From an uncultured Lachnospiraceae bacterium (lineage in GTDB: Bacteria > Bacillota > Clostridia > Lachnospirales > Lachnospiraceae), in contig CANQAP010000001.1 in assembly GCA_947589305.1 (NCBI GenBank), positions 434,001 through 498,000 of the forward strand: a stretch of 64,000 nt of DNA, written 5' to 3'. Positions 24,951-33,700 of this stretch are shown piece by piece (positions within the stretch are counted from its first letter, which is position 1; every line of letters starts with the position of its first letter). A model generated the notes under the pieces. That model ran no database searches. It saw only the letters and a list, made by a program, of their open reading frames with translations, and was not told the origin of the DNA. The position numbers were made by a program, and so were the translations under genes.

Positions 24951-25943
24951 CTACACTTCTTTTCCGTCATCCGAGGTTTCATTCACAACGGTTTCTCTTT
25001 GATCCCAGACATCCCGGATCACAAATTGCGGCGCTTTATTGAGAATGATGTATACTCTTCCAATATACTCACCTAATAATCCCAAGAGCAACATGATCAT
25101 ACCCCCTATAAACAAGATCACGGTAATCGTAGAGGCATATCCTAAGAGAATATCCGGATTCAATAATTTCCGAATGATCATAACAATCGATAATATAAAA
25201 CCTGCTGCTGCCGACAGACTTCCACATAACGCGGCAAAGCGTAAGGGCTTCATAGAAAACGCCGTAAATCCATTTAACCAAAGATTGAAAAGTTTTCGAA
25301 ACGTATATCCTGATTTTCCAACCGTCCGCGCCCTATGCTTCACCGGAATGCTCACCATGTTTTTTGTCACACGCAGCAAAAGACCTCCGATATAGGGGTA
25401 AGCGGCATCATATTTTGCGATTTCCTCGATCACAAAGCGTTTACCTGCCCAAAAACTCGACATAAAAAGTTCCTTTGGTTTATCCAACAGGTAAACCGTC
25501 ATGGTTGAATTGATCTGACTGCCGATATTCCGATACCACTTCTGTTGCACTTCCTCGTATCTGCCAAACGCTACATCCGCTCCGTTTTCCAATTCGTGAA
25601 TCAGATCAAATACCGATTCTACAGGCATCTGTCCGTCATCATCCATCGTAACCACATATTCACCGCGTACTTTATGAAATCCAGCCAGCGTGGCAGAATG
25701 CTGCCCGAAATTCTGTGAAAAATCAATCACTACAATGCGAGGATTCTCCTGTGCCAGTTTCCAGATTACGTTTTTTGTATTATCCTTGGAATGATCATTT
25801 ACCAAAATAATCTCATAATCATACTTCGTTTGCTTAGCGACTTCCTGCTGAATTTCAGCCACAACCGCCTCTATCGTATATTCCGAACAATAACATGGAA
25901 TCACGAAGCTGATCAGATGGTTACAGACTATACAATCATTCAT
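24951..25943 (-). CDS. Glycosyltransferase family 2, polyprenyl-phosphate type
   Basis: A 330-residue membrane-associated GT2 enzyme of the DPM1/GtrB/ArnC type, which transfers a sugar from a nucleotide donor onto undecaprenyl phosphate. The catalytic domain begins SFVIPCYCSEYTIEAV, has IILVNDHSKDNT and VVTMDDDGQMPVESV with the DXD-like aspartates, and ends with two membrane helices (about residues 233-258 and 270-297). AGGAGG lies 8 bases before the ATG. It lies between the DivIVA-like gene and yihY, separated by more than 140 bases on each side, so it is likely its own unit. The sugar is unknown. Confidence 0.85.
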   Translation of the reverse strand: MNDCIVCNHLISFVIPCYCSEYTIEAVVAEIQQEVAKQTKYDYEIILVNDHSKDNTKNVIWKLAQENPRIVVIDFSQNFGQHSATLAGFHKVRGEYVVTMDDDGQMPVESVFDLIHELENGADVAFGRYEEVQQKWYRNIGSQINSTMTVYLLDKPKELFMSSFWAGKRFVIEEIAKYDAAYPYIGGLLLRVTKNMVSIPVKHRARTVGKSGYTFRKLFNLWLNGFTAFSMKPLRFAALCGSLSAAAGFILSIVMIIRKLLNPDILLGYASTITVILFIGGMIMLLLGLLGEYIGRVYIILNKAPQFVIRDVWDQRETVVNETSDDGKEV

Positions 25944-26089
25944 TCTTCATTCCTCCTGTTGTCTCTTTCCCCCTGCGGTTAAAAAACAGTTCTTCCACAC
26001 ATTCGTTACATTTCATTTTACATCAAATATCTACAAAAGAAAACTTGATTTTTTATTTCCCTGACAGGTTCATAAAATGTTTAAAATGT

Positions 26090-26956
26090 TCATTCCTTGA
26101 TTCCTTTTCTGGCATGTTCCTTTTTTAAGCCCATGATCCCTTCCGGATACTGACCCATGATATATACATTGATCTCACTTCCCCACAAGATCAGATTCAT
26201 CATCATATAGATCCAGACCATAGCGATGGCAATTCCCGTCAGGCTGCCGTATACTTTTGAATAATTACTGAAATGGTTGACATAAATGGAAAATCCAAAG
26301 GATACAATGATCCACGAAACCGCAGAAAACAAAGCGCCCGGAGTCGCCTGCCGTAAGGAGATCTTATGATTGGGCAGTCCGCGATACATGGTTACAAACA
26401 TCAGAAACAACAACACAAATCCGACTGCAACACGCACGCTTAAGATCAAGGTAGCCACATCATTTAAAAACGGTATCTGAGCCAAAATCGTCTGATATAA
26501 AGAATTTCCAAAGACAAACACGATCAGCAATACTACGATCGCTACCGCTACGATGAGTGTATGCAGGGTAGCAATACTTCGCAACACAAAATAATTTCTG
26601 GATTCTTCCGTACGATATACTGAATTTAATCCGTTACTGATAGATAAAATCCCCCTTGACGCTGACCACAAAGCAACAATGATCGAAAACGACATTAAAG
26701 TATTGCCCGAATTACGATACATCTCGTTAATGATCGTGATCAGCCAGTCTTCGATCTCATTTGGCAGCATACTTCGTAACATCAGCACAAAGTCCGATTC
26801 ACTGACCGGTAAAAATCTTGTAAATGTCAAAATCAGGATCAGAAACGGAAATGCCGAAAGCACCAAAAAAAATGCCGCCTGCGCTGCATAAGCAGATACA
26901 TGATCTTCTTTTATTCGAACCAAAAACGCCCGTATTATCCGTATCATTCGATTCAT
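26090..26956 (-). CDS. YihY/virulence factor BrkB family membrane protein
   Basis: Integral membrane protein of the YihY (UPF0761) family, about 288 residues from the ATG at 26956. Conserved features are the N-terminal AYAAQAAFFLVLSAFPFLIL, TLMSFSIIVALWSASRGILS-like residues and the C-terminal AIAMVWIYMMMNLILWGSEI. About six membrane helices are visible. A frame starting TTG at 27016 overlaps the SpoIID stop (TTGA) and could allow coupling; I prefer the later ATG because family members start close to the first helix. It was once misnamed RNase BN. Role unknown. Confidence 0.85.
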   Translation of the reverse strand: MNRMIRIIRAFLVRIKEDHVSAYAAQAAFFLVLSAFPFLILILTFTRFLPVSESDFVLMLRSMLPNEIEDWLITIINEMYRNSGNTLMSFSIIVALWSASRGILSISNGLNSVYRTEESRNYFVLRSIATLHTLIVAVAIVVLLIVFVFGNSLYQTILAQIPFLNDVATLILSVRVAVGFVLLFLMFVTMYRGLPNHKISLRQATPGALFSAVSWIIVSFGFSIYVNHFSNYSKVYGSLTGIAIAMVWIYMMMNLILWGSEINVYIMGQYPEGIMGLKKEHARKGIKE

Positions 26957-27012
26957 AGTTTCCACACCTACTACATCTGTTTTTTCAGGCACTTGATCGA
27001 CCCTGTTCACAG

Positions 27013-29334
27013 TCAACGATAAATATTGACGATTTCAGCGCCTGTATAATAATGCCGGATCACATCTTCCGCACTGTAACCCATTTCTGTCATCGCTTTG
27101 GCGCCATACTGGCTCATGCCGACTCCATGACCAAAACCACCGCCTGCGATCAGAAAATTACCCGATTCCTCTTTTGTCACATAATAAAACGGACTTGGCA
27201 GCAAGGACCACTCAACCGCTTCCGTACCGTCCTGCCGATGTATCACTACCTGCTTCGGCGTCATCAACGCCCTTGCGTTTGTCTGCCCGGTCACCTGAAT
27301 GGTCGCCTCGGTGCCAACGATCGTAATTTCTTTTACAATACCACTTTTTCCCCGTTCTGTCACCGAAATATCTTCAATCTGTCCGACCGAAGCGATCGGC
27401 TGGCTGTCATAAGATCCGTCCGGCTGTAACGTTCGTATGTTTTCCGGATTTGTTTCATATCGCTGTGCCAGCATAGAATTTACCGCCGTTGTCATCTGCT
27501 CCGGCGTATACTGAATGCTCCACCGATAGAGCGGGCAATCCTTTTCATAAGTATTATATGCACTACTGTCGTCGATAAACCCCCGAAATACCGTTTCGTC
27601 TGAAAAATCGACATCAGACGCGCCTTCTGCCTCTAATTTATCCGTTAAATACGGAATCGGTTCTCCGTCCCAAACATCACTGCTGTTGCAGGTTGTGCCG
27701 CAGGAAGTCGAAAAGAAAAACGCCTCCACGACCTCTCCGTTGTAAAACGGAACCATACCGTAAGTATCTTTCACTGCTAAAATGGACGCATCGTTTTCGG
27801 GTACGGCATTGTACACCTGCGTCATCGTACTGTCATCTAAATGCGCGCCGTATTTGGCATAAGAACCATCCTGCATTTTCGCATAAGCATATCCCCTTGC
27901 ACAGATTGCCTGCACCTGTAAGGCTTCTTCTCCGAACGAGATCGGCATTTCACTCGGAACCACCGTATAGAGATATTCTTCTAAGCTCAATTCATTCACT
28001 ATGGTCAGTCCCATGTCACCATATGGAGCCACTTCAATGGTGCCACGATAGGACGGTTCCACACCGTTTCTCGTGATCGACAAAATCTGTATTCTCCCGT
28101 TTTCCTCATCCGGCGTCAAAATCACCCTGCCCCCTGCCATATAGCCGCTTTCCATGGTCAGTTCCAACTCTTCTCCTGTCTCCAAATGTTTCGTCTGATC
28201 CTGAAAACGAATGGTATACGGGCAATCTGCCGTCAGACGCACGACCGGATGAATTAAAGACGTATAATCACTGTTACCCAAAACCACGCGAATCTTATCG
28301 GCATGAATCGGTTCCGTAATCAATGCCGCCTCGATCACGCCGTCCGCCACTACAAAGTTCGTCGTTGTATATCCGACTAAAATCTGTGAAGTCGGTTCCA
28401 CAGCCGGTTCTCCATATATTTTATATATCTTATAGTGATCAGACATAGCCAGCGTTCCGTAACCTTCGACTTCCACACTGTCATCCGAAACCGCCAGCAC
28501 TTTTGCGGTAATAATGTCTGATTTTAAAACGATATCCGTCACGCCCTGAAGATCCATATAGATATCTGCCAAAGACGCCTCCACCTTTTCTCCGTTCGTT
28601 TCATCGGGAAGGTTACAATGCAGCGTTCTATGATATCCGTTCAAAAAAACAGAAATTTCTGTCTCGTTTGAGGTCTCGATCCAAACATTGGAAAGCAGGA
28701 TCGTGTCGGTTCCGTCTCCCGTACAATCCAGAATCCGTTCGTCCATGGTATATACCCGAATCATACGATCGTCCGATCCTGCCAGTTCTTGCCACAGCAT
28801 TTCCTGTCTTTCTTCAGAAAACGCCTGTACGGTATAAGTCTTCTCCTGCGTGACCAGTTTTAAGAGCGACGTTCCGTCTTCCGACGTCTCTTCCACGGTA
28901 TCCAAAACCCATACGGTCTCAATGTTGACGGCATCTGTTGCAAGCTGTTCCAAGAGATATTCATAATACGTTTGAAATTCTTCTTGTGAAAGAATCTGTG
29001 CATCTTTCGCATGTGCCAAAAACGCAAGCGGAGATTCTAAGTCTGCATCCGGTTGTAAGAGCTGTGTGAGGGTTTCTTCATCCAGTCCCAACAACACCTG
29101 CATGCCCTGCTTGGCATCTTCAGCCGTAAATCCGCTCCGATCATCCGGTGCGATCTGTAAGACGGTATTGCCGTCATGGATCTGCTCCAGAAGCATCTCG
29201 GCTTCCCGTCTTTCATAACAGGAATCCGGCTGTAACACTCGGAAAAAACAATTATGAATCAGGATTCCGCCCGTGATGCCGACGATCGCCAGAATGACCG
29301 CTAAAATGATTCCAAACTTATTTCTTTTTTTCAT
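27013..29334 (-). CDS. Large SpoIID/LytB-domain membrane protein
   Basis: A protein of 773 residues from the ATG at 29334 (MKKRNKFGIILAVILAIVGI), preceded by AGAGGGA. One N-terminal membrane anchor (about residues 8-28) is followed by about 390 residues of extracellular sequence of no clear family, then a SpoIID/LytB domain at about 440-770. That domain carries LTIVNELSLEEYLYTVVPSE, ALQVQAICARGYAYAKM, the disulphide-like STSCGTTCNSS and the end signature GGGFGHGVGMSQYGAKAM. SpoIID is a lytic transglycosylase needed in engulfment; this version has an extra N-terminal half. It overlaps yihY at its stop. A sporulation role is possible but not certain. Confidence 0.85.
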   Translation of the reverse strand: MKKRNKFGIILAVILAIVGITGGILIHNCFFRVLQPDSCYERREAEMLLEQIHDGNTVLQIAPDDRSGFTAEDAKQGMQVLLGLDEETLTQLLQPDADLESPLAFLAHAKDAQILSQEEFQTYYEYLLEQLATDAVNIETVWVLDTVEETSEDGTSLLKLVTQEKTYTVQAFSEERQEMLWQELAGSDDRMIRVYTMDERILDCTGDGTDTILLSNVWIETSNETEISVFLNGYHRTLHCNLPDETNGEKVEASLADIYMDLQGVTDIVLKSDIITAKVLAVSDDSVEVEGYGTLAMSDHYKIYKIYGEPAVEPTSQILVGYTTTNFVVADGVIEAALITEPIHADKIRVVLGNSDYTSLIHPVVRLTADCPYTIRFQDQTKHLETGEELELTMESGYMAGGRVILTPDEENGRIQILSITRNGVEPSYRGTIEVAPYGDMGLTIVNELSLEEYLYTVVPSEMPISFGEEALQVQAICARGYAYAKMQDGSYAKYGAHLDDSTMTQVYNAVPENDASILAVKDTYGMVPFYNGEVVEAFFFSTSCGTTCNSSDVWDGEPIPYLTDKLEAEGASDVDFSDETVFRGFIDDSSAYNTYEKDCPLYRWSIQYTPEQMTTAVNSMLAQRYETNPENIRTLQPDGSYDSQPIASVGQIEDISVTERGKSGIVKEITIVGTEATIQVTGQTNARALMTPKQVVIHRQDGTEAVEWSLLPSPFYYVTKEESGNFLIAGGGFGHGVGMSQYGAKAMTEMGYSAEDVIRHYYTGAEIVNIYR

Positions 29335-29461
29335 TATGTATCCCTCTGACTTCCTATCGATTCTGTTGCTTATCCTATAGTGACTGCCATACGGCATCAG
29401 CCATATGCTTCCACCTTACACTTTCGCCATACTGTTTCCAGCCGTTATCCGTCTGCAAACG

Positions 29462-29489
29462 ATAAAAAGCAGCATTACTGCTGCTTTTT
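29462..29489 (-). terminator. Terminator of the 6S RNA
   Basis: Minus-strand arms AAAAAGCAGCA and TGCTGCTTTTT around GTAA, ending in a T run. It is directly downstream of the closing stem of the 6S RNA and separates it from the SpoIID gene. Confidence 0.85.
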
Positions 29490-29719
29490 ATCCTTAAGTA
29501 ACACCCAAAATGCCGGTTCCCTCTTTTGACTCCTAGCATAGCTAGGTGGGTGTCCGCATCCGGCTTCCTGTCTTCCACTGCAACGGAGGCTTGACATTTC
29601 ACCGTGAAATATAAGACTCCCGTATCAATGAATGTAGGTTCAAAATTAAGGGAATTATCGTACATTTCAGGCTTAATAGCCAATGTAACCACGACCAGCA
29701 ACATGATGTTACTTTCGTT
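29490..29719 (-). ncRNA. ssrS: 6S RNA (SsrS), RNA polymerase regulator
   Basis: Global regulator that mimics an open promoter and sequesters sigma-A RNA polymerase. The transcript begins just after a strong promoter; its end stem is AAGTAACA (29707-29714) paired with TGTTACTT (29496-29503). An apical hairpin ATTTCAC-GGTGAAAT (around 29590-29608) with flanking GGGAG and CTCC arms, the conserved GCGGACACCCACCT and the small hairpin CCTAGC-GCTAGG on the 3' side of the central bubble all fit the clostridial 6S pattern. Length before the terminator is about 230 bases. The identification is by recalled consensus and structure, not by a model search; an open frame of 109 codons over it is judged spurious. 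Confidence 0.78.
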
Positions 29720-29725
29720 ATGACT

Positions 29726-29754
29726 ATTATACCTTATTCATATGTAAAATACAA
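29726..29754 (-). promoter_or_regulatory. Sigma-A promoter of the 6S RNA
   Basis: Minus-strand -35 TTGTAT (29749-29754) and perfect -10 TATAAT (29726-29731) with a 17-base spacer; expected start near 29719. Confidence 0.8.
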
Positions 29755-29837
29755 GTCCATTATACATTTCATCCGTCAATTTCCCATGTGCCAATGGCTG
29801 GAATATCATCCCAATGACATGTGATCCGGTCATGCTC

Positions 29838-30506
29838 CTATTCCGGACTATGAATCAGGATCTCCACATCCTTATGTCCGTACATCATAATCTTATTCCG
29901 GATATGGGATTTCATTTCTTCGTTACAGTTCACACTGACCATATCATATAACTGCATGACATATTCCGTCCAACAGTCATAAATCTCTGCGCGGATCTCC
30001 GCATCATCCGCTTCCTCAGCAGAAGCCGCGATCTCTTCGTCATCCTGAAGCATCAGTTCTTCCACCGCTTCGTCAAAATCATAGTCAAAATCATCATATT
30101 CATCTTCCACCGCATACGGATCATATGTCACCTGCTTAAATTCCACCGGTTTTGCCTCTCCATAGGCAATCCGTTCCAATTCCTCCGTACGCACCAATGC
30201 ACAATCATACATCTCTATGATCAGCGCCTTGATACATTCCTGCTCGGTTTCAAAATAATGATACAGGCGTTCCACCGGCATATCCTTCGGACAATCCTCT
30301 ACTTCACGGATATTATACCAATAATTTTTGGCACAGGCGATCGTACGCTGACGGATCGACTTCTGCTTCTCGCGGATCGCCACATTATGCCTTGCCTGTC
30401 TTTTATCCATATGATATACCACAAACTTGACCGTCCAAATGATCAAGTAAATGAAGGCAACGCCCAGCACGATCGTGCATATCGTATTTCCGACTGATTC
30501 AAACAT
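29838..30506 (-). CDS. Hypothetical membrane-anchored acidic protein
   Basis: A 222-residue protein I cannot assign. An N-terminal membrane segment (ICTIVLGVAFIYLIIWTVKF, about residues 9-30) is followed by a basic stretch and then a cytoplasmic domain with very acidic runs (EDEYDDFDYDFDEAVEE near residue 133). Several conserved-looking Trp, Tyr and Cys residues lie between (CAKNYWYNIREVEDCP). AAAGGT precedes the ATG. A sigma-A promoter lies 65 bases upstream, so it appears monocistronic, between the pilus locus and the 6S RNA. Confidence 0.75.
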   Translation of the reverse strand: MFESVGNTICTIVLGVAFIYLIIWTVKFVVYHMDKRQARHNVAIREKQKSIRQRTIACAKNYWYNIREVEDCPKDMPVERLYHYFETEQECIKALIIEMYDCALVRTEELERIAYGEAKPVEFKQVTYDPYAVEDEYDDFDYDFDEAVEELMLQDDEEIAASAEEADDAEIRAEIYDCWTEYVMQLYDMVSVNCNEEMKSHIRNKIMMYGHKDVEILIHSPE

Positions 30507-30571
30507 ATCTATACCTTTCTGTTCATCGTTTTTCCGGATATCGGACTTTCATCATCCTGCATTGCTTATTT

Positions 30572-30600
30572 ATTATAAACAATTCTCCAAAACATTTCAA
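30572..30600 (-). promoter_or_regulatory. Sigma-A promoter of the acidic membrane protein gene
   Basis: Minus-strand -35 TTGAAA (30595-30600) and -10 TATAAT (30572-30577) with a 17-base spacer. Confidence 0.75.
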
Positions 30601-30661
30601 CCTAAATCAACCACCGGCACCGCCCCTATAACCGCCAATGTCATTGAAAACCATATATGAC

Positions 30662-30719
30662 AAAACTGCTGCAATCACATTTCTGCGACTGCAGCAGTCT
30701 GCTTACGCATATTGCGTAA
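30662..30719 (-). terminator. Terminator at the end of the type IV pilus locus
   Basis: Two hairpins follow the giant gene: TTACGCA-TAT-TGCGTAA (30703-30719) and ACTGCTGCA/TGCAGCAGT (30665-30698), the latter followed on the minus strand by TTTTG. Together they plausibly end the 19-kb transcript. Confidence 0.7.
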
Positions 30720-30742
30720 AGAAAGAAGAATCTTATGAAAAA

Positions 30743-33700
30743 TTACGTTAAATCCAACAAATTCCTTGATATGTTGATTTTAATCCTCTGATACAGAACC
30801 GTTCCGTCGTCCAGTTCCGCCCGGATCACAATGTAGGTATACTTACCGCCATACTTTGCAAAATAGTACGGCTGTGTAACCAATGTCGGTATATCCGTCC
30901 GGTTTAACTGATAAACACCCCTTGTTCCGTCACTCGATATGGAATTCAAGATCTCGAGTATGTTCGCCGGCAACGGCAGTAATACATGATCTTCGTTATC
31001 ATAGTATTCATTATCCGGATTTGCCGCATCGAAATCCAAATCGTAATATACCTTAATATCCGTTACAGTCTGCGTTTCCGCTATATTCTTCATACCGAAA
31101 CCAAATTCCGGATAAGAACTTGTGGACGTTACGTTCAGATAGAATCCATCCGTATCCTGTTTTACGATCGAACCATTCGGAGCTTCCGTTCCGTCCGGAT
31201 CGTAAATTGCGATCTCCGGTTCTTCCGGCTTCGGTTTGCTTCTGCTTGCCATATTGATCAAGACATTCAGGAACAATCTTCTTTCATCATTGTTATCTCT
31301 CTCGTCACCGGTAATCAACGCATGACCGGCACCACAGTACACAACGTTACCAATCGAATAGATATAGTAATTATTGGCACCGTCTTTCGGAGTTGCCGCA
31401 TAGTAGGATGAATTCTCTTTCATTAAAGAGTAATCCGTACCACCGGAGCTTCCCGCCGTTGATACATTATCCGCCGCCAACGTGTACCATACCGATACAT
31501 CCTTGTTTTCCAGATCCAATGTATAGGACTGACTGTGCGTATTCGATACACGCAGATCCGATGCGATATAGAACGGATAGGTCGTAACCACGCCACGGTT
31601 TACCTGTGTGGCTTTGGAAGAACCGGTCACATTTAACGGACCTGTGATCTGCATGTTATACTTGATCGCATTCTCAATCTGGAACTCTGCATAGGTATAC
31701 CGCAATGAATAACCGTTATTGGTTTCATATACATTAAAGATATCCGTATAACCCGGCAATCCCAGCTTATTCGTATGTGACGAAACGCCTTGGCTATCCA
31801 GCCATGAACCGATCTTATTGTTCCAGTCCGTACCGTTCAAAGCACTGTTGACACTAAAGTCCATACTTGAATCCGATGAAATATTCGTCAGGAAATACCG
31901 TTTGGAATCTGTAGACGAATACTTCGGAATTCCGTTTCCATCCGTTCCCGCTACCGCTGTCAAATGTCCATATGGATTTGCACCCATCACATCTTTCATC
32001 GTTGCGGTCAGATTCAACGCATGCCCCTGTACATTCGAGTAAGTCAGGTTATCATGTGTCATCAGCAGACTACCGCCGTCTTCTTCGCCTTCTTCATCCA
32101 CATAGTTTGTAAATGCCAGAAGATCATCCGTTGCATCCTGACTAAAGTCTGTAAAATCATTGGCATAATCATCCAAAAAGCCAACGACGATAACGTCATA
32201 GTTCATACGCAGGTACTCATCCGGACCGTACGCCATCATACTGTAATGACGGTATTTCCGGTAAGCATCCACCATTTTATCATGTACATCGATATATGGC
32301 TTATATACACCTAGATAGAACAGGTACGCATTCTGACAATAATTACTACCATGGTACACCGCGGTATTCAGATAGAAGAACCGGAAGTAATCGCGCGACT
32401 GTAACATCTGATCGATACCGTAGGTATTATAATCATTGTATGACAGATTCTGTATATCCGGAGTACCGTCCCATTTAGTAGCCGGTTTTCCTTCCCAGTC
32501 AAGACCCTGATAAGATGCCGAATACCCTTTTCCGTCCCGGATATCCATCAGTGCCTGCCGCAGAGCATCCTCGACCTCTTTCAGTTCTTCATACTCCGCC
32601 GTGCCTTCCGTTAAATAATTGTCATAAATCTTCTTTGCATTTTCCGCCTGTGTCAAATAAGCTTCGCGTTCGTCTTCTGTTGACGTTCTGGCTGCCTTTG
32701 CATAGAACTCAATATCATCCATATACATGATATCCAAGGAGAAGTCATATTCGTCTGATACCAAATCCATATAGTTATAATCACGGTCTTCATGACCGGC
32801 ACCACTGTCATAACGGTTTACGCTTAAGTTTGACATGTATTTACCCATGTTCATATCCGTTAAGCCCTGATAGTTACCGTCTTCCGTAGCTCTTGCGATC
32901 AGGTTACTGTTAAAGCTGACTTCCGCAGAACCGTTTCCCGGACTATGCAGGATCGGACAATATCCATAACTATTCTGCTTTGCCGTTCCGTAAGAAGAAT
33001 ACAAATATGGGTTACCACTGCTCTGCTGATAATTCTTATCCAAGTAGAACGTATGACCATCCGGTGAAGATGGGTTGCCGGATGCACAGTTTGCCTGTGT
33101 CATCGGCATGATCTCCAAAATCCGAGCCTGCTTCTTCGGCTGGTCTTCCAGCTTTGCAAAACAGGTGATCGCCGAATAACCGGTCGAAGCTCCCGTGGTG
33201 GTATCCTGAACCAGAATCTTCCAGAAGAACGCTCCGAAATCATCCGACGGATACGTATAGGATAATTCCGCCGTATCACCGGAAAATGTAGTCTTGCTCA
33301 GCCGTTCGGTCGGATTTGCATTTGCTTCAAACACTGCATTGTCATTTTGGTCTTCCAACAGATACGCCTCATAGGTATGCCCTTCCACAACATTTAACAG
33401 CTTGATCTTCCAATTGACCGTCCGTTCCGTCAGCTCTGTGGAGGTATCACCCTCTACATATGCGACCGCCGTCGTGTCAATGACATACTTCGGTCTTGTA
33501 CTGCTGTTCACCCCATAGACACAATTATATAACTGATTATTTAAGTCATTATCATCGAATACCAACACCGTATCCGAAGATCCGTAGAATCCGTCCGGAT
33601 TACCGATCGCCTTTTCTTCGACCGATACATAATAATCCTCAAACTGGATCGCCGAATTTCCCGAATACTTCTGACGGATCTCCCAATTTTTCAATATATT

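Noticed and set aside
29375..29704. 109-codon minus-strand frame upstream of the SpoIID gene
   Set aside because: It reads through the 6S RNA and its terminator and lacks a ribosome site; the base-pairing structure explains the sequence.
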